A stretch of DNA of 64,000 nt from a virus. The number at the start of each line of letters is the position of its first letter. Within the stretch, counting starts at the first letter, position 1. The DNA lies in IMG/VR virus record IMGVR_UViG_3300044716_000883, positions 1 to 64,000 of that record; one strand, written 5' to 3'. Made by a program: the position numbers and the translations under genes. Shown here piece by piece: positions 17,079 through 26,870 of the stretch. The notes under the pieces were generated by a model. That model was not told where the DNA came from. It searched no databases and saw only the letters and a program-made list of their open reading frames with translations.

Positions 17079-18377
17079 ATGAAACCACTAATAGTTATAA
17101 GCTGCCCAATCGATACATTTTCAGGATATGGAGCAAGAAGTAGAGATATAGTATTATCAATCATCAAATCTGAAAAATATGAGGTAAAAGTATTACCTCA
17201 AAGATGGGGTAGTACACCTTGGGGATTCTTAGAAGAAGGAAACCCTAATCACAAATTAATGAAAGATTGTCTATTGAGTTCACCTCAATTACCAAAGCAA
17301 CCAGACATATGGATGCAAATTACAGTACCAAACGAATTTCAACCACTTGGAAAATTCAATATTGGCGTTACAGCAGGTATTGAAACTACATTATGCGATG
17401 CTACTTGGATTGAGGGTGTTAATAGAATGAATTTAACACTAGTATCTTCAAATCATGCTAAAAAGGTATTCGAAAATTCAGCATTTGAAAAACGTAATAC
17501 TCAAACACAACAAGTAGAGGCTGTAATAAAATTAGAATCACCAGTAGAAGTATTATTTGAAGGTGCTGATACTAATATCTATAAAAAATTAGATAAAGTA
17601 GAAGGTGATTTAAGTGATTCTTTAAGTATTATTAAGGAAGAATTCAACTATCTGTTTGTAGGACATTGGTTACAAGGTATTACTGGTCAAGATAGAAAAG
17701 ATGTAGGTATGTTAGTTAAAACATTCCTTGAAACATTTAAAAATAAAAAACAACGCCCTGGTTTAATTCTAAAAACATCAAGTGCTACTCCATCTGTAAT
17801 GGATAGAGAAGAAATACTAGATAAAATTAGAATTATTGAAGAAGAAGTAGGTGGTGATATACCTAATATTTACTTAGTACATGGTGAATTAACTAACGAT
17901 GAAATGAACGAGTTATATAACCACCCTAAAGTAAAAGCACACGTATCATTTGCTAAAGGTGAAGGATTCGGTAGACCACTACTTGAAGCATCAATTTCAG
18001 GCAAACCAGTAATTGCTCCTAACTGGAGCGGACACACAGATTTTCTAGATGCTGAAATGTCAACATTATTACCTGGAAATTTAACCCAAATACACGGATC
18101 GGCAGTAGTAAAAAACATGTTGCTTCCTGAAAGTAGCTGGTTTACAGTTGATTATAGTACAGCTTCTAATACATTAGTAGACGTCTATAAAAACTATAAA
18201 AAGTATACTGATGGGGCAAAGAGACAATCATACCGTTCACGTACTGAATTTAGTCTAGATAAAATGTCTGAAAAATTAATCAGCATATTAGAAACAAAAG
18301 TACCTGTAAAAGTAGAATTTAAGTTACCTCAGTTAAAGAAAATCGAATTACCTAAACTAAAGAAAGATGACAAGTAA
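17079..18377 (+). CDS. Family 4-like glycosyltransferase (GT-B)
   Basis: A 432-aa protein opening with ISCPIDTFSGYGARSRDIV, a GT-B N-terminal glycine turn, and carrying VSFAKGEGFGRPLLEASISGKPVIAP (near 288-313) as the donor-site motif. The C-terminus is basic and repetitive (KKIELPKLKK), perhaps for membrane attachment. It overlaps the next gene by 11 nt, consistent with one operon. Confidence 0.85.
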   Translation: MKPLIVISCPIDTFSGYGARSRDIVLSIIKSEKYEVKVLPQRWGSTPWGFLEEGNPNHKLMKDCLLSSPQLPKQPDIWMQITVPNEFQPLGKFNIGVTAGIETTLCDATWIEGVNRMNLTLVSSNHAKKVFENSAFEKRNTQTQQVEAVIKLESPVEVLFEGADTNIYKKLDKVEGDLSDSLSIIKEEFNYLFVGHWLQGITGQDRKDVGMLVKTFLETFKNKKQRPGLILKTSSATPSVMDREEILDKIRIIEEEVGGDIPNIYLVHGELTNDEMNELYNHPKVKAHVSFAKGEGFGRPLLEASISGKPVIAPNWSGHTDFLDAEMSTLLPGNLTQIHGSAVVKNMLLPESSWFTVDYSTASNTLVDVYKNYKKYTDGAKRQSYRSRTEFSLDKMSEKLISILETKVPVKVEFKLPQLKKIELPKLKKDDK

Positions 18378-18609
18378 AGAATTTGTTATTTGGTTAAAAG
18401 GATTCACTGAAGGAGTTCACGATTTTAACGTGACTCCTAAACAGTGGGATTTACTAAAGGAAAAATTAGCAGAAGTAAATGACCATCCATATTCAATATC
18501 TGTAGGAATAGGTGGGTTTGGAACTACTAGTACAGGTACTATATATACAACTGGTAGTGGAGCTTGGCATTATACCAACACAACACAAAATTTAGATAAC
18601 AATGAATGA
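18367..18609 (+). CDS. Small conserved phage protein
   Basis: Eighty residues. The N-terminal half (KEFVIWLKGFTEGVHDFN, then PKQWDLLKEKLAEV) is a helical motif I associate with short proteins of unknown function in many tailed phages. The C-terminal half is a Gly/Thr/Ser-rich tail. It overlaps both neighbours, so it is translated with the glycosyltransferase cluster though probably not an enzyme. Confidence 0.6.
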   Translation: MTSKEFVIWLKGFTEGVHDFNVTPKQWDLLKEKLAEVNDHPYSISVGIGGFGTTSTGTIYTTGSGAWHYTNTTQNLDNNE

Positions 18610-19003
18610 GAAATTAACGATATGCCCTAGATGTGGTGGTGACGCATGTCACGAAGCATCAAATGAAAAACTTACTGTTTGGAGTTGCTTCGGATGTGGA
18701 TTTACATCTAACTCAACTATGGTAGAAGGTAATCTACAAGAAGTAGAAGCAGTAGTACCTCAATTATACAAAGATTTAAAATTTAAAGATGCAAACGGAT
18801 ACTATTGGTATCCTAACACAGTAATTCTAGAAGACAAATCAATGGTGTTTGGTGATGGTAAATCAACTGAAGATTGGAAATGGGCAGCTGTGCAGTCTAA
18901 AGACGGTAAGGCAGACATGACTACAAAACAAGAATACGAACAATACGACTTTATGGAAGCCCTAGATTATGTAGGTTTCTTTAAGTATGCCCAACAACAA
19001 TAA
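18602..19003 (+). CDS. Zinc-ribbon protein
   Basis: A 133-aa protein with CPRCGG (8-13) and CFGCGF (29-34), a treble-clef or zinc-ribbon pair, followed by an acidic, aromatic-rich domain with the segment GYYWYPNTVILEDKSMVFGDG. It overlaps its predecessor by 8 nt. No known family beyond the ribbon can be assigned. Confidence 0.6.
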   Translation: MNEKLTICPRCGGDACHEASNEKLTVWSCFGCGFTSNSTMVEGNLQEVEAVVPQLYKDLKFKDANGYYWYPNTVILEDKSMVFGDGKSTEDWKWAAVQSKDGKADMTTKQEYEQYDFMEALDYVGFFKYAQQQ

Positions 19004-19004
19004 T

Positions 19005-19616
19005 ATGCCCTCAATCAGTTATGCAATCACAGCTTGTAATGAGCATGTTGAGTTAGATCGTTTATTAGATCAACTAACATCATCTATTAGAGATGAAGAT
19101 GAAATAGTAGTACAAATGGATTTTACTGCTACCGATGAAGTAAAAGATGTAGTTAACAAATATAAGTTAATGAATTACTTTCATCCATTAAATGGTGATT
19201 TCGCTACATTCAAGAATAATCTTAGTAGCCTATGTACCAAAGATTACATATTCCAGATTGATGCTGATGAATATCCACACCCAGAATTGGTGCCATTATT
19301 GCCATCTATATTAGAGGCAAACGATGATACTGATGTATTTCTAGTTCCTAGAATTAATACAGTAGAGGGCTTAACTGAACAACATATTAAACAATGGGGA
19401 TGGAATGTTGATTACCATAATAGAGTTAACTTCCCCGATTACCAATGGCGCGTTTGGAAAAACGTATCTACAATCAAATGGATAAATAAAGTACATGAGC
19501 GTTTAGATGGATTTGGATTATATACTAATTTTCCTCCATTAGAAGAAATGTGTTTATATCATCCTAAAGATATAGCAAGGCAAGAAAAACAAAATGCATT
19601 TTATGACCAAATTTAA
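19005..19616 (+). CDS. Family 2-like glycosyltransferase (GT-A)
   Basis: I choose the ATG at 19005 in a TAATATG context; an earlier ATG at 18987 overlaps the zinc-ribbon gene. The protein, about 203 aa, has the GT-A nucleotide-binding opening SISYAITACNEH and the DADEYPHPEL motif, a DxD metal site, near residue 85. HERLDGFG in the C-terminal part resembles lid segments of GT2 proteins. A role in surface glycan assembly follows from its neighbours. Confidence 0.78.
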   Translation: MPSISYAITACNEHVELDRLLDQLTSSIRDEDEIVVQMDFTATDEVKDVVNKYKLMNYFHPLNGDFATFKNNLSSLCTKDYIFQIDADEYPHPELVPLLPSILEANDDTDVFLVPRINTVEGLTEQHIKQWGWNVDYHNRVNFPDYQWRVWKNVSTIKWINKVHERLDGFGLYTNFPPLEEMCLYHPKDIARQEKQNAFYDQI

Positions 19617-19645
19617 AATTGGAAAAGTAGTATAAATAAATAAAA

Positions 19646-20296
19646 ATGTTTAAAAACAATTTATCCGAGCCTGAAGTTATTCGCAATTTAACTAGTACCG
19701 TTAAACGATTTGATTTAATTAACTACTTAATTGAAAAATATAAAGTTATTAATTACTTAGAAATTGGAGTATTTAAAGGGGAAAACATTAGAGAAATTAA
19801 AGCACCACATAAAGATGGGGTTGACCCAGGAGTTGAAGGTTACGTACCACCTGAGGTAAACTATCCAATGACATCAGATGATTTCTTTGAATTAATTAAA
19901 GGACATGATGAAATTAAATATGATCTTATTTTTATAGATGGTCTACATCATGCTGATCAAGTAGCTAAAGATATTCAAAACGCTCTTAATCATATTGTAG
20001 ATGGTGGATTTATATTATTACATGATTGTAATCCTGCAAGCTATGATGCTCAGCTAGTACCAAGAGAAACTATCGCCTGGAACGGTGATACTTGGAAAGC
20101 TTTTGTTGATTTTAAAGCACATTACCCTAAAATGCAATGTAATGTTGTTGATACTGACTTTGGAGTTGGTGTTATTAAAGTAGGAGACAAAACATCTACT
20201 TATCAACAAGAAATATGGACCTGGAAGAGATTTGAATCTAATAAAAAAGAATTATTAAATCTAATATCAGTAGATGAATTTAAAGCAACTTATTAA
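19646..20296 (+). CDS. Class I SAM-dependent methyltransferase-like protein
   Basis: A 216-aa protein with motif I-like YLEIGVFKGENI (about 34-45), an acidic motif in YDLIFIDGLHHADQ (about 93-106) and GGFILLHDCNP (about 117-127). This is the pattern of Methyltransf_24 enzymes, which modify small molecules or sugars. It probably O-methylates a sugar in the glycan built by this operon. An intergenic TATAAATAAATAAAA stretch precedes the ATG and may be a late promoter-like or A-rich translation signal. Confidence 0.78.
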   Translation: MFKNNLSEPEVIRNLTSTVKRFDLINYLIEKYKVINYLEIGVFKGENIREIKAPHKDGVDPGVEGYVPPEVNYPMTSDDFFELIKGHDEIKYDLIFIDGLHHADQVAKDIQNALNHIVDGGFILLHDCNPASYDAQLVPRETIAWNGDTWKAFVDFKAHYPKMQCNVVDTDFGVGVIKVGDKTSTYQQEIWTWKRFESNKKELLNLISVDEFKATY

Positions 20297-21071
20297 TAAA
20301 TCAATATATGGTACTATAGGATATATTTCATCTCAGGATGACTTAAACCTATTAGAACAATATATTTCATATAATTTACCTGTATTAAAGGAATTTAAAC
20401 AGATAATAGTTGCTACTAACTATAAGGATAATTCATTAGCCTCTAAAAACAATGAATTATGGAGTAAATATTTTTCTAATTGTGTTTGTCTTGATTCTAA
20501 AATAAACAGAGGACATACTCTAGGAACAGCTGATTTAGATAATATAGTATTTGATTATTGCAAAAAAAATAATGAAGAATGGTTATGCAAATCAGCAAAC
20601 GACGTTATTATAAACGAAAGTATACTAACAAAAGAAATTGATGAAGCTGATTTTTATTATTTAGGTGGGATTGGATTTTCAGGATTAAATGATTATAATT
20701 TTGATTTTGAAAAAATATTTAAAGAAGTATTTTATCCTCAAACAAATTTTTATTTTATAAACGTTAGTAAAACCGATTACTTAAACAGCAAACAGGATTT
20801 GAATGATGCTTACACATTAACTCAAACAACACCTAATTATAACGGACGAATATTTGATTACATTGAAGGATTTTGCTGTGAACAAATTTTAAGACAATGT
20901 GTTGAGCGAAATAATCTCACTACATTACCTCTATTATCAAAAGAAGAATATTTTACTTTACTAGAAGTAGTAAAACAATATAATGTACATGATGGTAGCC
21001 ATAAAAATATAATGATGAGTGGAGTTTGCCATTTTCATTTCGCAGAACAACCAATAATAGAAATTAATTAA
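20274..21071 (+). CDS. Probable glycosyltransferase-like protein
   Basis: A 265-aa protein that overlaps the methyltransferase gene by 23 nt. The opening YGTIGYISSQDDLNLLEQYI and the later WLCKSANDVIIN resemble a GT-A fold with a variant metal site (SAND instead of DxD). It ends MMSGVCHFHFAEQ. Sequence evidence alone is weak; the assignment leans on the position between a methyltransferase and another glycosyltransferase. Confidence 0.55.
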   Translation: MNLKQLINKSIYGTIGYISSQDDLNLLEQYISYNLPVLKEFKQIIVATNYKDNSLASKNNELWSKYFSNCVCLDSKINRGHTLGTADLDNIVFDYCKKNNEEWLCKSANDVIINESILTKEIDEADFYYLGGIGFSGLNDYNFDFEKIFKEVFYPQTNFYFINVSKTDYLNSKQDLNDAYTLTQTTPNYNGRIFDYIEGFCCEQILRQCVERNNLTTLPLLSKEEYFTLLEVVKQYNVHDGSHKNIMMSGVCHFHFAEQPIIEIN

Positions 21072-21073
21072 CA

Positions 21074-21928
21074 ATGATATTCATAACAACATTTACAGAA
21101 GAAATATATAATATATGTGGTAGAAACCTACTTAAATCATTTATTGAAACTAAAAACTCAGAAACACATCAATTATATGTATTCTTTGAAAATGAAAGTG
21201 ATTTATATACTGAATACTATCCTGAATGGTTATTAGAATGGGCTAATGAACCTAGTATAGTAATAGCTAATCTAATGAACTATGAGTACGATAATAAAAA
21301 AATAATACCATATGTTGATGAAGCATTAGGACCTAAAATATCATTTACAGATGAATATAGCAGCCCTAGAAGTGTTAAATGGTTTAGACCAGTAGCTGCT
21401 ATGCAATATGCTTATGAAATATTAGGAAACCAAAACTTCAGCTCAATAGATTCCGATTGCTTATTTATAAATAAAGTTGAAGAATCATTTTTCGATTCTA
21501 TATTATCTGAATATAATGTTGCTTTCCTAGGTAGAGAGAATTTTAAATTAATGAGACATGGAGGGTATGCTCCTGATGGAAATTATGTTCATACCAATAC
21601 CGTTGAAGCAACTAAAAAAGATACTCACACTGAAACAGGATATTTAGGATTCAACATGAATAAAGAAGGTACTGCTGAGTTTATAAAAAGAAACTTCGAG
21701 TATTGGACAAAACAAGATATTCTAAACTTGGAGTTCAAAACAGATTGTCATACCTTCGACGCAACAAGAAAAGAATTACCATTGAGTTACAATAATCTAT
21801 GTGAACCTATGGGTGAATTATCTCCTATTGGAAGTAGAGTTATTGAAGCATCGGTACTAGGCAGCTTTATGATTCACCATAAAGGTACCATAGGGCCTAT
21901 TCTATACCAGAAAAATTTATTAAAATAA
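21074..21928 (+). CDS. Probable GT-A glycosyltransferase
   Basis: A 284-aa protein starting MIFITTFTEEIYNICGRNLL, as in GT-A sugar transferases, with a DxD-like IDSDCLF near residue 127 and the late GSFMIHHKGTIGP segment supplying a histidine like those that complete the metal site. The stop codon overlaps the start of the aminotransferase gene. Donor sugar not predictable. Confidence 0.65.
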   Translation: MIFITTFTEEIYNICGRNLLKSFIETKNSETHQLYVFFENESDLYTEYYPEWLLEWANEPSIVIANLMNYEYDNKKIIPYVDEALGPKISFTDEYSSPRSVKWFRPVAAMQYAYEILGNQNFSSIDSDCLFINKVEESFFDSILSEYNVAFLGRENFKLMRHGGYAPDGNYVHTNTVEATKKDTHTETGYLGFNMNKEGTAEFIKRNFEYWTKQDILNLEFKTDCHTFDATRKELPLSYNNLCEPMGELSPIGSRVIEASVLGSFMIHHKGTIGPILYQKNLLK

Positions 21929-23001
21929 TGATACCTATTTCAATTCCATATTTGTATGAAGAGGATAAGCAATTAGCAATTAAAGCCATTCAAGATGGAT
22001 TTATAGCTAATGGTAAACAAATTAGTGAGTTTGAAGAAAAATTTGCTAGTTATTGTAATAGAAAATACGGTGTTACTTGTAGTAATGGTACTGTTGCCTT
22101 ATATTTAGCTATTAAAGCGCTTAACTTACCTGAGGGTAGTGAGGTAATATTACCTTCAATGACTATAATGTCTTGTTTAACTGCTATTGTGGAAAACAAT
22201 TTAACACCTGTATTCTGTGATATTAATCCAATAACATGGAATGTTGATATTGAATCAGTAAGAAATAAAATAACACCAAATACTTCAGCTTTAATCGTAG
22301 TAGATACTTACGGCTTAACTGTAAATGTAGATGAAATTAATAAATTAAAACAAGATTATCCTAATATTAAAGTTATTGAAGATGCTTCAGAAGCACACGG
22401 TAGCAATTATAAGGGAATAAAAGCAGGATCTGTTGGAGATATTAGTACATTTTCATTCTATGCTAATAAAATTATTACTACTGGTGAAGGCGGAATGGTA
22501 TTAACTGATGATGAAGAAACATACCAACATCTATTAATGTTAAGAAATCTTAACTTCACCAACAGAAAAAAATATATCCATTCAGATGCAGGATGGAACT
22601 TCAGACTAACGAATCTACAATGTTGTTTAGGTTTAGGTCAACTACAAAATATAGATAAAACAATTGAACATAGAAGAAGAATAGCTGAAAGATATAATAA
22701 CAATTTAAGTCACGTTCATATTCAATTACCCTTTGAAGATAAAGATAATTACAACGTGTACTGGTATTACTCAATCTTAGTTAAGTCAAATCACAATAAT
22801 GTACTTAAAGCATTAGATGAAAACAGTATTGATTATAGACATTTCTTCTACCCATTGCATCTACAACCATTCATAAAAACTAATGTCTTACTCCCTACAT
22901 CTCAGTATGTATCAGGACAGGGATTGATTCTACCTACATTCACTGAATTAACTAATAATCAAATAGACTTCATATCTGAAGTAATATTAAAACAACTATG
23001 A
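21928..23001 (+). CDS. DegT/DnrJ/EryC1/StrS-type PLP sugar aminotransferase
   Basis: A 357-aa enzyme that transfers an amino group to a keto-sugar nucleotide. The cofactor lysine is K181 in FYANKIITTGEGG, D152 in IEDASEAHG contacts the PLP ring nitrogen, and SNGTVALYLAIKAL (52-65) binds phosphate. It most resembles GDP-perosamine synthase-type enzymes. With the dehydratase/epimerase at 23497 and the acyltransferase at 24428 it could make an N-acylated amino sugar. It overlaps the next gene by 4 nt. Confidence 0.9.
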   Translation: MIPISIPYLYEEDKQLAIKAIQDGFIANGKQISEFEEKFASYCNRKYGVTCSNGTVALYLAIKALNLPEGSEVILPSMTIMSCLTAIVENNLTPVFCDINPITWNVDIESVRNKITPNTSALIVVDTYGLTVNVDEINKLKQDYPNIKVIEDASEAHGSNYKGIKAGSVGDISTFSFYANKIITTGEGGMVLTDDEETYQHLLMLRNLNFTNRKKYIHSDAGWNFRLTNLQCCLGLGQLQNIDKTIEHRRRIAERYNNNLSHVHIQLPFEDKDNYNVYWYYSILVKSNHNNVLKALDENSIDYRHFFYPLHLQPFIKTNVLLPTSQYVSGQGLILPTFTELTNNQIDFISEVILKQL

Positions 23002-23495
23002 AACTAAATCTAGCATCAGGACATATGTATCTAGAAGGATACGTTAATATAGATAATAAATCAATGTATCATGGGAATATGATGGTTGATAAGGAAGCGG
23101 ACATATTTACCTTAGAATGGGAAGATAATACTGTAGATGAAATAATTTTATCTCATTTTGCTATGTATATCCCATATCAAGAAATGGAAATACTTCTAAA
23201 AAGATGGTTGGGATGGCTAAAAGAAGGTGGTAAATTGATAATAGAAACAGGAAATGTAAAATCCATAGCTCAACATATACTAAGCAATAACGACCCAAAT
23301 GAAATAAATGGTAGTAATGGTGTAATGCAGTTATTCGGATGGGAAACAACAGCAGGTCATAAATGGGCTTGGTGTCCTGAGACTTTAGGTGACCTAATGA
23401 ATAAAGCAGGGTTTAAAGATATTGATGCTTATGAAGGATATTTTCATAATAACCCAAAAAGAGACTTTTTAATAACAGGAACAAATAAAAAATAA
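22998..23495 (+). CDS. Small SAM-dependent methyltransferase-like protein
   Basis: A 165-aa protein beginning MKLNLASGHMYLEGYVNID, a motif I variant in which NLASG takes the place of the usual glycine loop. Then come TVDEIILSHFAMYIP (motif II region) and LKEGGKLIIETGN (motif III-type strand). These are typical of sugar-cluster methyltransferases. The start is coupled to the aminotransferase by ATGA overlap. Confidence 0.7.
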   Translation: MKLNLASGHMYLEGYVNIDNKSMYHGNMMVDKEADIFTLEWEDNTVDEIILSHFAMYIPYQEMEILLKRWLGWLKEGGKLIIETGNVKSIAQHILSNNDPNEINGSNGVMQLFGWETTAGHKWAWCPETLGDLMNKAGFKDIDAYEGYFHNNPKRDFLITGTNKK

Positions 23496-23496
23496 A

Positions 23497-24456
23497 ATGA
23501 GAAAAGTACAAAATTCAAATGTATGTGTAATTGGAGGGGCTGGTTTTATTGGCTCTCATCTAGTTGATTACTTAGTAGAAGAAAAAAACTGTAATGTAAT
23601 TGTACTAGATAATTTAATTACTGGTCAAACCAAAAACATTAACTCTAAAGCTAAATTTATTTGGCATGATATTAGAGACAATGAGAATGAATTAGCTAGA
23701 ATATTAAAAGAAAATAGTATTGAATATGTTTTCAACTACGCTGCTGAACCTTACATTCCAGAGTGTTTTGAGCGTCCAATGCATTTCTTTGATATTAATG
23801 CCACTTCAGTATTAAGAGTATTAAATGCATGTCAAACAGCAGGTATTAAAGCCCTATTACAAGTATCTTCAGCCGAAATTTACGGTGATATGAAGGGTAA
23901 AATTAAAGAAAACGATCCTGTAGAACCACACTCAACATACGGTGTTTCTAAATTAGCAGCAGATGGCTTAGTACAAGTAAGATGGAAAGAAGCTGAAGTA
24001 CCAGCTATTGCTTTAAGACAATTCAATTGTGTAGGTGAAAGGGAAACTCACGAATATGTTATTCCTGAAATTATCAGCCAATTAGCTGAATCTAATGTAG
24101 TTAACCTAGGTAATAATTCATTCAGAGATTTCTTATATGCTGGTGATGCTGTTAGAATGGCTGTTGAATTATTAGAAAAAGGACAATTTGGTGAAGTATA
24201 TAACATGGGTAGTGAAGATGGAATTCAAATCTACGACTTAGCTAATTTAATTGGTAAGTTAATAGGCCACTCTGAAATTATTATTAATGTTGATCAAGCT
24301 AGAATTCGCCCTTGGGAAATCTGGCACTTACAATCAGACAATACTAAACTATATTCAGTAATTGAATCTAAATCAATAACAAGTTTAGAAGATGCTTTAG
24401 ATAAAACTATTAAGTATTATTATAACAATGGAAAAAAATGGAATTGGGTTAAATAA
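23497..24456 (+). CDS. NAD(P)-dependent sugar epimerase/dehydratase (SDR family)
   Basis: A 319-aa extended SDR enzyme. The Rossmann motif is GGAGFIGSH (13-21), and the active-site residues are S124 or S125 in VSSAEIYG and Y148/K152 in YGVSK. These act on NDP-sugars; GDP-mannose 4,6-dehydratase or UDP-glucuronate/galactose epimerase activities are possible. It probably supplies the keto sugar for the aminotransferase two genes upstream. The gene overlaps the acyltransferase by 29 nt. Confidence 0.9.
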   Translation: MRKVQNSNVCVIGGAGFIGSHLVDYLVEEKNCNVIVLDNLITGQTKNINSKAKFIWHDIRDNENELARILKENSIEYVFNYAAEPYIPECFERPMHFFDINATSVLRVLNACQTAGIKALLQVSSAEIYGDMKGKIKENDPVEPHSTYGVSKLAADGLVQVRWKEAEVPAIALRQFNCVGERETHEYVIPEIISQLAESNVVNLGNNSFRDFLYAGDAVRMAVELLEKGQFGEVYNMGSEDGIQIYDLANLIGKLIGHSEIIINVDQARIRPWEIWHLQSDNTKLYSVIESKSITSLEDALDKTIKYYYNNGKKWNWVK

Positions 24457-25051
24457 CATCCATCCTACGTCCATAATAGGCCCTAATGTAGTGTTAGGAA
24501 ATAACAATTACATAGGGCCTTTTTGTTATATTGTAGGGGATACTATTATTGGAGATAATAATAGATTCGAAGCGTATTGCTCCGTAGGTACTCCTGCTGA
24601 ACATAAAGGTTATTTTGAATCATTAACAGGTAAAACTGTTATTGGAAATAACAATATATTTAGAGAATACATCTCTATACATCAAGGCACAGAAAAAACT
24701 ACTATATTAGGTGATAATATAATAATGCAAAGAAATAGTCATCTTGGCCACGACAGTATTGTAGAAAATTTAACATCATTATCTTGTAATGTTATTATTG
24801 GTGGGTTTTCTTATGTTATGGAAGGAGTTAACTTTGGATTAGGGAGTATATGCCATCAACGAAGTATAATAGGTGCTTATACTATGATAGGAATGGGATG
24901 TATAATAACAAAAACATCTAAAATAGAACCAGGAAAAGTGTATGTGGGGGCCCCTGCCGTTTATTTAAAAGATAATACATTTGGTTTAGAAAAACATAAT
25001 GTTAGTAATGATTATTTCGAATCACTAATAGAGAAATATAATAACTTATGA
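24428..25051 (+). CDS. LpxA-like left-handed beta-helix acyltransferase
   Basis: A 207-aa protein made of hexapeptide repeats (IIGPNVVLGNNNYIGPF, IIGDNNRF, VIGNNNIF, ILGDNIIM), giving a left-handed beta-helix trimer. HLGHDS near residue 105 matches the catalytic histidine region of LpxA-type UDP-GlcNAc acyltransferases. It is shorter than E. coli LpxA (262 aa), lacking most of the C-terminal helical part. It may acylate an amino sugar made by this cluster or alter host lipid A; sequence cannot decide. Confidence 0.82.
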   Translation: MEKNGIGLNNIHPTSIIGPNVVLGNNNYIGPFCYIVGDTIIGDNNRFEAYCSVGTPAEHKGYFESLTGKTVIGNNNIFREYISIHQGTEKTTILGDNIIMQRNSHLGHDSIVENLTSLSCNVIIGGFSYVMEGVNFGLGSICHQRSIIGAYTMIGMGCIITKTSKIEPGKVYVGAPAVYLKDNTFGLEKHNVSNDYFESLIEKYNNL

Positions 25052-25914
25052 TAAGAAAAATATCATATATTCAAAACATGCATGCTGGTGGGACAGAAAC
25101 AAGAATTTCTCGTAATTTAATACCTGAATTCAATAAAAGAGGTATTGATTTAGTAATTAATGATTGTGATAATGAATGTGAATTTATACTTTCAATAAAT
25201 GGACTTAGCCATTTATTTCAAATTAAGGCAATTAGTGATAAATACCCAACTAAAAAAGTAATAGTATATGTTTGGGATTTATATCCTTGGACTGAATATG
25301 TTAAAGGATATGATTGGATAAATGCAAAGGAAATAGTAGAAATATGGGTACCATCAAATGAAGTAGCTTTAAGATTAAATGAAATATATGATGTCCCTAC
25401 ATCTAAAGTAAAAGTAATTAAATGTTATACTGAATTCTTTGAAGATGTTGATAATGTATCTTCCAATAGGGACTATGTTTATCATTTTGCTAGGGATTAT
25501 AAAGATCCAAACTTTAAATTTACAGACAAAGCATGTGACTCTTTAAATATACCTTATATAAGAAGTGCTCATAATTTAGATTTTGAAAAGTATAAAGATA
25601 CTATTTTAAGATCCTCATTTCTGGTTACTGAATATATGGAAGCGTCAACTGGAGGACTAACACTAATAGAAGGATATTACCACGGCAAAAATGTCTTAAT
25701 ATCTGACTCTATATACCAGGGAGCAAGAGATTACTTTGGAGATCGAGCATATTACTTTAAAGATGGTGATATAGAAGATTTTAAATCTAAAGTAAAAATG
25801 TTGTGGGAATTAAAAGAAGACATAGATTTACAAGATAGAAAACAATTCTGTCAGCAATATACAATAGAAGGTATGATGGACAGAATAATAGAAAGACTTA
25901 ACTTATTAAAATGA
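25048..25914 (+). CDS. Probable glycosyltransferase (GT-B type)
   Basis: A 288-aa protein starting ISYIQNMHAGGTETRIS, a GT4-type glycine-containing N-terminus, with TGGLTLIEGYYHGKNVLISDS (about 206-226) as the donor-binding E-x(n)-G motif. Both ends overlap neighbouring genes by 4 nt, as expected in a compact operon. Confidence 0.75.
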   Translation: MIRKISYIQNMHAGGTETRISRNLIPEFNKRGIDLVINDCDNECEFILSINGLSHLFQIKAISDKYPTKKVIVYVWDLYPWTEYVKGYDWINAKEIVEIWVPSNEVALRLNEIYDVPTSKVKVIKCYTEFFEDVDNVSSNRDYVYHFARDYKDPNFKFTDKACDSLNIPYIRSAHNLDFEKYKDTILRSSFLVTEYMEASTGGLTLIEGYYHGKNVLISDSIYQGARDYFGDRAYYFKDGDIEDFKSKVKMLWELKEDIDLQDRKQFCQQYTIEGMMDRIIERLNLLK

Positions 25915-26870
25915 AACATATCTATTATATAAATGAATTGGGTTTTTCACCTGGAAACCATCAATTTGATCTTCATCGTCTACCACAGGCATATATAGAA
26001 TTATTTCCATGGTATTGCCTTGGATGGGAAAACATTGATCAAATACAAGGAGAAAATAATATTATAATTGTTCAGTCTCCATGTAGTGATGAACTTAATA
26101 AATTAAATAAGTTACTTTCTATAATTGATAATAATACAGTATTTATAAATCAAGAATCAAATATATTTGACTGGTTTGATTGGGATGGTCCCACACAACA
26201 AGCATATATTGAATGTTTGTCTAAATGTAGAGCCTTCTGCTACCATAGTGAACATGATAAAGATGTGATGAAAATATTTACTAATAACTTTGTCAAATAC
26301 CCAGGATGTATAAACATATCAGTAGATCAACCTAAGAAGTTTAACGAAGGTGACTATGTAGTTATTCCAAATCCTATAAAAAGATATCAGAGAGGAATGA
26401 TATCACATAAGATAGCTCAATCATTTATCAAGAACGTTCCTATATATTCAATGGCCTATAATAGACCAAAAACAACAGAACTATTGGCTTTCCCTGATGT
26501 TTATAAATTAGAAGGAATAACAATATCAAATAGAATGAATTTAAATGAATGGCTACAGTTCATATATAATGCTAAATTTGGAATTGATATTCATCGTGAA
26601 TTTTCAGGAGGAAATTGCTCTTTGGAATTCGGATCTTTGGGCGTACCTTTAATAGGTAACATTAATTTAGATACACAGCGTGATATATTCCCTGACTTAT
26701 CATTTGAATTTAATAATTACGACGGAATTAAAAATGCAATTAATTTACTCCTAAATGATAAAGATTTCTTTGAAGAGGTAAGTAATAAAGCATTAACTAA
26801 CACTAAAGAAAAATATAATAGTCAAACAGTAGTTGAAAACTTTAAACAAGAAATAAATAAATTTTTATGA
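25911..26870 (+). CDS. Probable glycosyltransferase
   Basis: A 319-aa protein with a Rossmann-like second half. FGIDIHREFSGGNCSLEFGSLG (about 223-244) resembles the nucleotide-sugar segment of GT-B enzymes, with GVPLIG following. The N-terminal half is poorly conserved. It overlaps the upstream and downstream genes by 4 nt each. The acceptor and linkage are unknown. Confidence 0.62.
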   Translation: MKHIYYINELGFSPGNHQFDLHRLPQAYIELFPWYCLGWENIDQIQGENNIIIVQSPCSDELNKLNKLLSIIDNNTVFINQESNIFDWFDWDGPTQQAYIECLSKCRAFCYHSEHDKDVMKIFTNNFVKYPGCINISVDQPKKFNEGDYVVIPNPIKRYQRGMISHKIAQSFIKNVPIYSMAYNRPKTTELLAFPDVYKLEGITISNRMNLNEWLQFIYNAKFGIDIHREFSGGNCSLEFGSLGVPLIGNINLDTQRDIFPDLSFEFNNYDGIKNAINLLLNDKDFFEEVSNKALTNTKEKYNSQTVVENFKQEINKFL